From Sandaracinaceae bacterium (GTDB lineage Bacteria > Myxococcota_A > Polyangia > Polyangiales > Sandaracinaceae), in the NCBI GenBank assembly GCA_020633195.1, contig JACKEC010000015.1, positions 496,001 to 560,000 on the forward strand: 64,000 bases of DNA, written 5' to 3'. The stretch's first letter is position 1. Every line of letters starts with the position of its first letter. Made by a program: the position numbers and the translations under genes. The notes under the pieces were generated by a model, which was given only the letters and a program-made list of their open reading frames with translations, did not search any database and was not told where the DNA came from. Positions 59,640 through 64,000 of the stretch are shown piece by piece.

Positions 59640-60590
59640 GTGAAGGCGCTTCGCTACCACCGGTTCGGTCCCGCGGCCGAGGTGCTCCGCTGGGAGGACG
59701 CCCCGGATCCGCGGCCTCGGCGCGGCGAGATCCGCGTCCGCGTCCACGCCGCGGGGGTCAACCCCAAGGACGTCCTCACCCGCAAGGGCAAGCTCGGGCC
59801 GCTCGTCCGCGGCTTCCCGCAGCGGTCGGGGCAGGACCTCGCCGGCGTCGTCGACGCGGTCGGCCCGCGCGTCAAGAGCCTGCGCGTCGGCGAGCCGGTG
59901 TTCGGGATGATCGGCGGGATGGGCTCGGGCGCGGTCGCCGAGCTCGCCGTGATCCGCGCGGACCACGCCGCGCTCGCGCCTCGTAGCGCCTCGATGGTGG
60001 AGGCGGCGGCGGTGCCGCTCGCGGGGATGACGGCCTTGCAGGCGCTCCGTGATCACCTGCGCCTCGGCCCCGGCGACACCCTCGCGCTCAACGGGGCGTC
60101 CGGCGGCGTCGGCGTGTTCGCGATCCAGATCGCGAAGATCCTCGGCGCGCGGGTCGTCGCGGTGTGCAGCGCCCGCAACGAGGATTTCGTGCGCGAGCTC
60201 GGCGCCGACGAGGTGCTCCCCTACGACGAGGCCCCGCTCGTCGAGCGGGACCGACGCTTCGACGCGGTCTTCGACACCTTCGGGACGGCGCCCTTCGCGA
60301 AGGCGAGGCGCGTGATCGCGCCCGGCGGGCGCTACGTCACCGCGATCCCGCGCCCCGACAGCCTCGCGCGCGGCCTCGCCTCGCGCGTCGTCCCCGGCCT
60401 CGAGGCGCACCTCGTGCTCGTGCAGAGCCGCACCCGCGACCTCACGCTGCTCGGTCAGTGGATCGACGATGGCAAGCTTCGTTGCGTCGTCGACCGCGTC
60501 TGGCCGGCCGATCAGGCGGCGCAGGCGCACGAGCACGTCGAGACGCGGCGGGCGCGCGGCAAGGTGGTCCTGGAGATCCCGGGTGCCTGA
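59640..60590 (+). CDS. Zinc-less quinone oxidoreductase, MDR family
   Basis: 316 residues. The GTG at 59640 gives the family start (V/M)KALRYHRFGPAAEVLRWED; the GTG at 59622 adds six residues. MDR signatures are AAGVNPKDVLTRKGK, QRSGQDLAGVVDAVGPRVKS, and the cofactor loop LALNGASGGVGVFAIQIAK (Gly-x-Ser-Gly-Gly-Val-Gly, NADPH type). No structural or catalytic zinc ligands are present, as in quinone reductase-like MDRs. It would reduce quinones or enones using NADPH. Its stop overlaps the fpg start by eight bases. Confidence 0.92.
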   Translation: MKALRYHRFGPAAEVLRWEDAPDPRPRRGEIRVRVHAAGVNPKDVLTRKGKLGPLVRGFPQRSGQDLAGVVDAVGPRVKSLRVGEPVFGMIGGMGSGAVAELAVIRADHAALAPRSASMVEAAAVPLAGMTALQALRDHLRLGPGDTLALNGASGGVGVFAIQIAKILGARVVAVCSARNEDFVRELGADEVLPYDEAPLVERDRRFDAVFDTFGTAPFAKARRVIAPGGRYVTAIPRPDSLARGLASRVVPGLEAHLVLVQSRTRDLTLLGQWIDDGKLRCVVDRVWPADQAAQAHEHVETRRARGKVVLEIPGA

Positions 60591-61422
60591 GCTCCCGGAG
60601 GCCGAGCACACCCGCGGGATCCTCGAGCGGCTCGCCGCGGGGCGGCGCGTGGTGGCGGTCGAGGTCGCGGACGATCCGATCGTGTTCGAGGATCGCGATC
60701 CCGCCTGGGTCACCGCGCGCCTCGCGGGGCGCCGCGTGGTCGCCGCGCACCGGCGGGGCAAGTACCTCTGGCTCGAGCTCGACGAGGGCCCGCACCCGAT
60801 CCTGCACCTCGGGATGACGGGCACGGTGCGCTCGCGGGGCGACGAGCCGCTGCGACTCTCGTCGAGCCCCAAGGCCACCGACCGCGCGTGGCCGCCGCGC
60901 TTCACCAAGCTCGCGCTGACGTTCGACGACGGCGGCGAGCTCGCGTTCACGAACGCGCGGCGCCTCGGCCGGGTCCTGTTCCGCGACGCGCCGCGCGACG
61001 AGAAGCCGATCGCGCGCCTGGGCTTCGATCCGCTCACCGACATGCCCTCCGCGCGCGACTTCGAGGCGCGCCTCGCGCGGCGCCCCAAGGCGATCCTCAA
61101 GGCGCTCCTCCTCGACCAGACCTTCGCCGCCGGCGTCGGGAACTGGATCGCGGACGAGGTGCTCTACCAGGCCGGCCTCGACCCGCGCCGCCGCGTCGCG
61201 TCGCTGAGCGCCGAGGAGACCGCGCGGCTCCGCGCCAAGATCCGGCACGTCATCGCGACCGCGGTGCGCGTCGACGCGCGCAAGGACGCCTTCCCGAAGA
61301 CGTGGCTCTTCCACCACCGCTGGGGCAAGGACCGAGACGCGAAGACCTCGCGCGGCGAGGTGATCGAGCACCTCGAGATCGGCGGCCGCACGACCGCCTG
61401 GGTCCCCACTCGGCAGCGGTAG
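60583..61422 (+). CDS. Formamidopyrimidine-DNA glycosylase (Fpg/MutM family), zinc-less finger
   Basis: 279 residues; GTG at 60583 gives (M)PELPEAEHTRGI, where the second residue Pro is the catalytic nucleophile and the next Glu is essential. The beta-lysine is in HRRGKYLWLEL (about Lys60). The helix-two-turn-helix region is AILKALLLDQTFAAGVGNWI, ADEVLYQAGLDP. The C-terminal beta finger should be CxxC-xn-CxxC, but here reads GKDRDAKTSRGEVIEHLEIG and then GRTTAWVPTRQR, with no Cys, so it is zinc-less, as in plant Fpg and NEIL1. It excises oxidised bases, and probably FapyG. It overlaps the reductase gene, hinting at a joint oxidative-stress role. Confidence 0.9.
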   Translation: MPELPEAEHTRGILERLAAGRRVVAVEVADDPIVFEDRDPAWVTARLAGRRVVAAHRRGKYLWLELDEGPHPILHLGMTGTVRSRGDEPLRLSSSPKATDRAWPPRFTKLALTFDDGGELAFTNARRLGRVLFRDAPRDEKPIARLGFDPLTDMPSARDFEARLARRPKAILKALLLDQTFAAGVGNWIADEVLYQAGLDPRRRVASLSAEETARLRAKIRHVIATAVRVDARKDAFPKTWLFHHRWGKDRDAKTSRGEVIEHLEIGGRTTAWVPTRQR

Positions 61423-63362
<1,940 letters not shown>

Positions 63363-63378
<16 letters not shown>

Positions 63379-64000
63379 CCCGCCGCGTCACGAAGTCGCT
63401 GGATCTCGCCGAGGAGCTCGGCGTCCATGACCAGGCCTTCGAGCATGGCGTCGTTGATGCCGAGGTGGCCCATCCCGCGCGTGGTCTCGAGGTAGAGCCA
63501 CGCGCGGCCCCACACCGTGAGGATCGCGTTGCGCCAGCAGCCCGCGTCGCCGTTGAGGATGTGATCGTAGGCGCTCGGGAATGTCAGCCGCGCCATGTGG
63601 AGGTATCGCTCCACGTACCAGAGGAACGTGAGGATCCCGTCCCGCTGCGAGCTCGCGCCGCCGGTGTTCAGCTCGTTGGTGAACGCGTAGCTCGAGGCCA
63701 GCGAGTTGACGTACTGGACCGTCTCCTCGAGCAGGGAGTCGAAGCCCTGATCGCCACCGTCGAACATCGAGTCGTCGGGGTTTCCGTCGAGGTAGATGTC
63801 CGCGTAGAAGTCGCTCGCGTTGAGCGACTGGTACTCGTCGTTGCGGATGCGGCTGCGCTCGTACGTGCTCCCACCCCGGGCAACCGTGTCGCCCCCCGAG
63901 CAGCTCAAGCGCAGAGGGCTGTCGTTGATGACGTACACCGCGTCCGCGCCGCCCTCGCTCAGGTCGTAGAAGTGGCCGCACTCGTGGACGATCGTCGACA
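63363..64000 (-). CDS. HExxH zinc metalloprotease (5'-partial)
   Basis: The frame enters from the right edge; 211 codons plus the stop are visible. Near the edge it reads STIVHECGHFYDLSEGG, an HExxH zinc motif (HECGH) followed by a Glu that could be the third ligand. Then come YVINDSPLRLSCSGG, and helices (SLASSYAFTNELNTGG, FLWYVERYLHMARLTFPSAY) ending in a Cys (AAGCPAP). The missing N-terminus prevents signal-peptide analysis. The 3' end overlaps the S9 gene by 16 bases, so they may be co-transcribed. An exported protease is plausible. Confidence 0.72.

Overview
The window is high-GC (roughly 70% or more by eye) chromosomal DNA from a delta-type predatory or social bacterium, most likely Myxococcota near Sandaracinaceae/Polyangiales. 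The signs are many lipoproteins with Asp-Ala-Gly-rich linkers after the lipobox, MopE-like Cys/Asp repeats, two proteins ending in MYXO-CTERM-like tails, three eukaryote-like Ser/Thr kinases (one fused to an AgmX-type C-terminus), FHA/PilZ and VIT/vWA proteins, and a plant-type phosphoglycerate mutase. No rRNA, tRNA, CRISPR array, integrase or intact transposase was seen. Coding density is high: the longest gene-free stretch is about 240 bp, and many neighbouring genes overlap by 1 to 20 bases. Gene assignment rests on protein content, because high GC opens long false frames opposite and beside real genes.

Layout. 1-5.6 kb: WbsX-type glycan enzyme (minus, runs off the edge), gpmI, and a translationally coupled M16 protease pair (one active, one lacking the zinc site). 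5.6-10.4 kb: Cys-rich lipoprotein, then a tightly overlapped minus-strand operon of SH3 lipoprotein, GNAT, lipoprotein and creatininase-like amidohydrolase. 10.4-14.7 kb: a REP-like hairpin, a HEAT-like protein, an esterase, and a two-gene sulfotransferase unit whose second gene fuses a glycosyltransferase-like and a sulfotransferase domain. 14.7-21 kb: surface subtilase, MscS channel, vWA/MopE-repeat lipoprotein and an FHA-zinc-ribbon-PilZ signalling protein.

21.0-21.8 kb holds the most interesting gene. It is a lipoprotein with a thioredoxin-like fold whose reading frame is interrupted by one TGA exactly where the first cysteine of a W-C-x-x-C site should be. A hairpin with bacterial SECIS geometry follows 21 nt later. 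The best reading is an undescribed surface selenoprotein (UxxC redoxin). It is followed by a 200-bp composite inverted repeat and an ABC exporter.

23.8-29 kb: three Ser/Thr kinases with three different architectures. 29-44 kb: mixed housekeeping and surface functions, including GNAT, HEAT, DUF4386 with an AraC regulator, a 1394-residue metzincin metalloprotease with a MYXO-CTERM-like tail, esterase and propeller lipoproteins, a PEGA-like lipoprotein and small proteins. 44-48.7 kb: a second REP-like hairpin, a halogenase-like flavoprotein, an SDR, and a divergent LysR/cupin pair with palindromic operator candidates.

48.8-58.6 kb: a 1472-residue FecR/VIT/vWA/TPR lipoprotein converges on a four-gene export operon of HPF-like protein, ABC subunit, HlyD-type adaptor and TolC-type channel. 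The ABC subunit carries three substitutions at key ATPase positions. 58.7-64 kb: a NhaR-type regulator divergent from that operon, a quinone reductase-like enzyme coupled to a zinc-less Fpg glycosylase, an S9 peptidase lipoprotein and a partial HExxH zinc protease at the edge.
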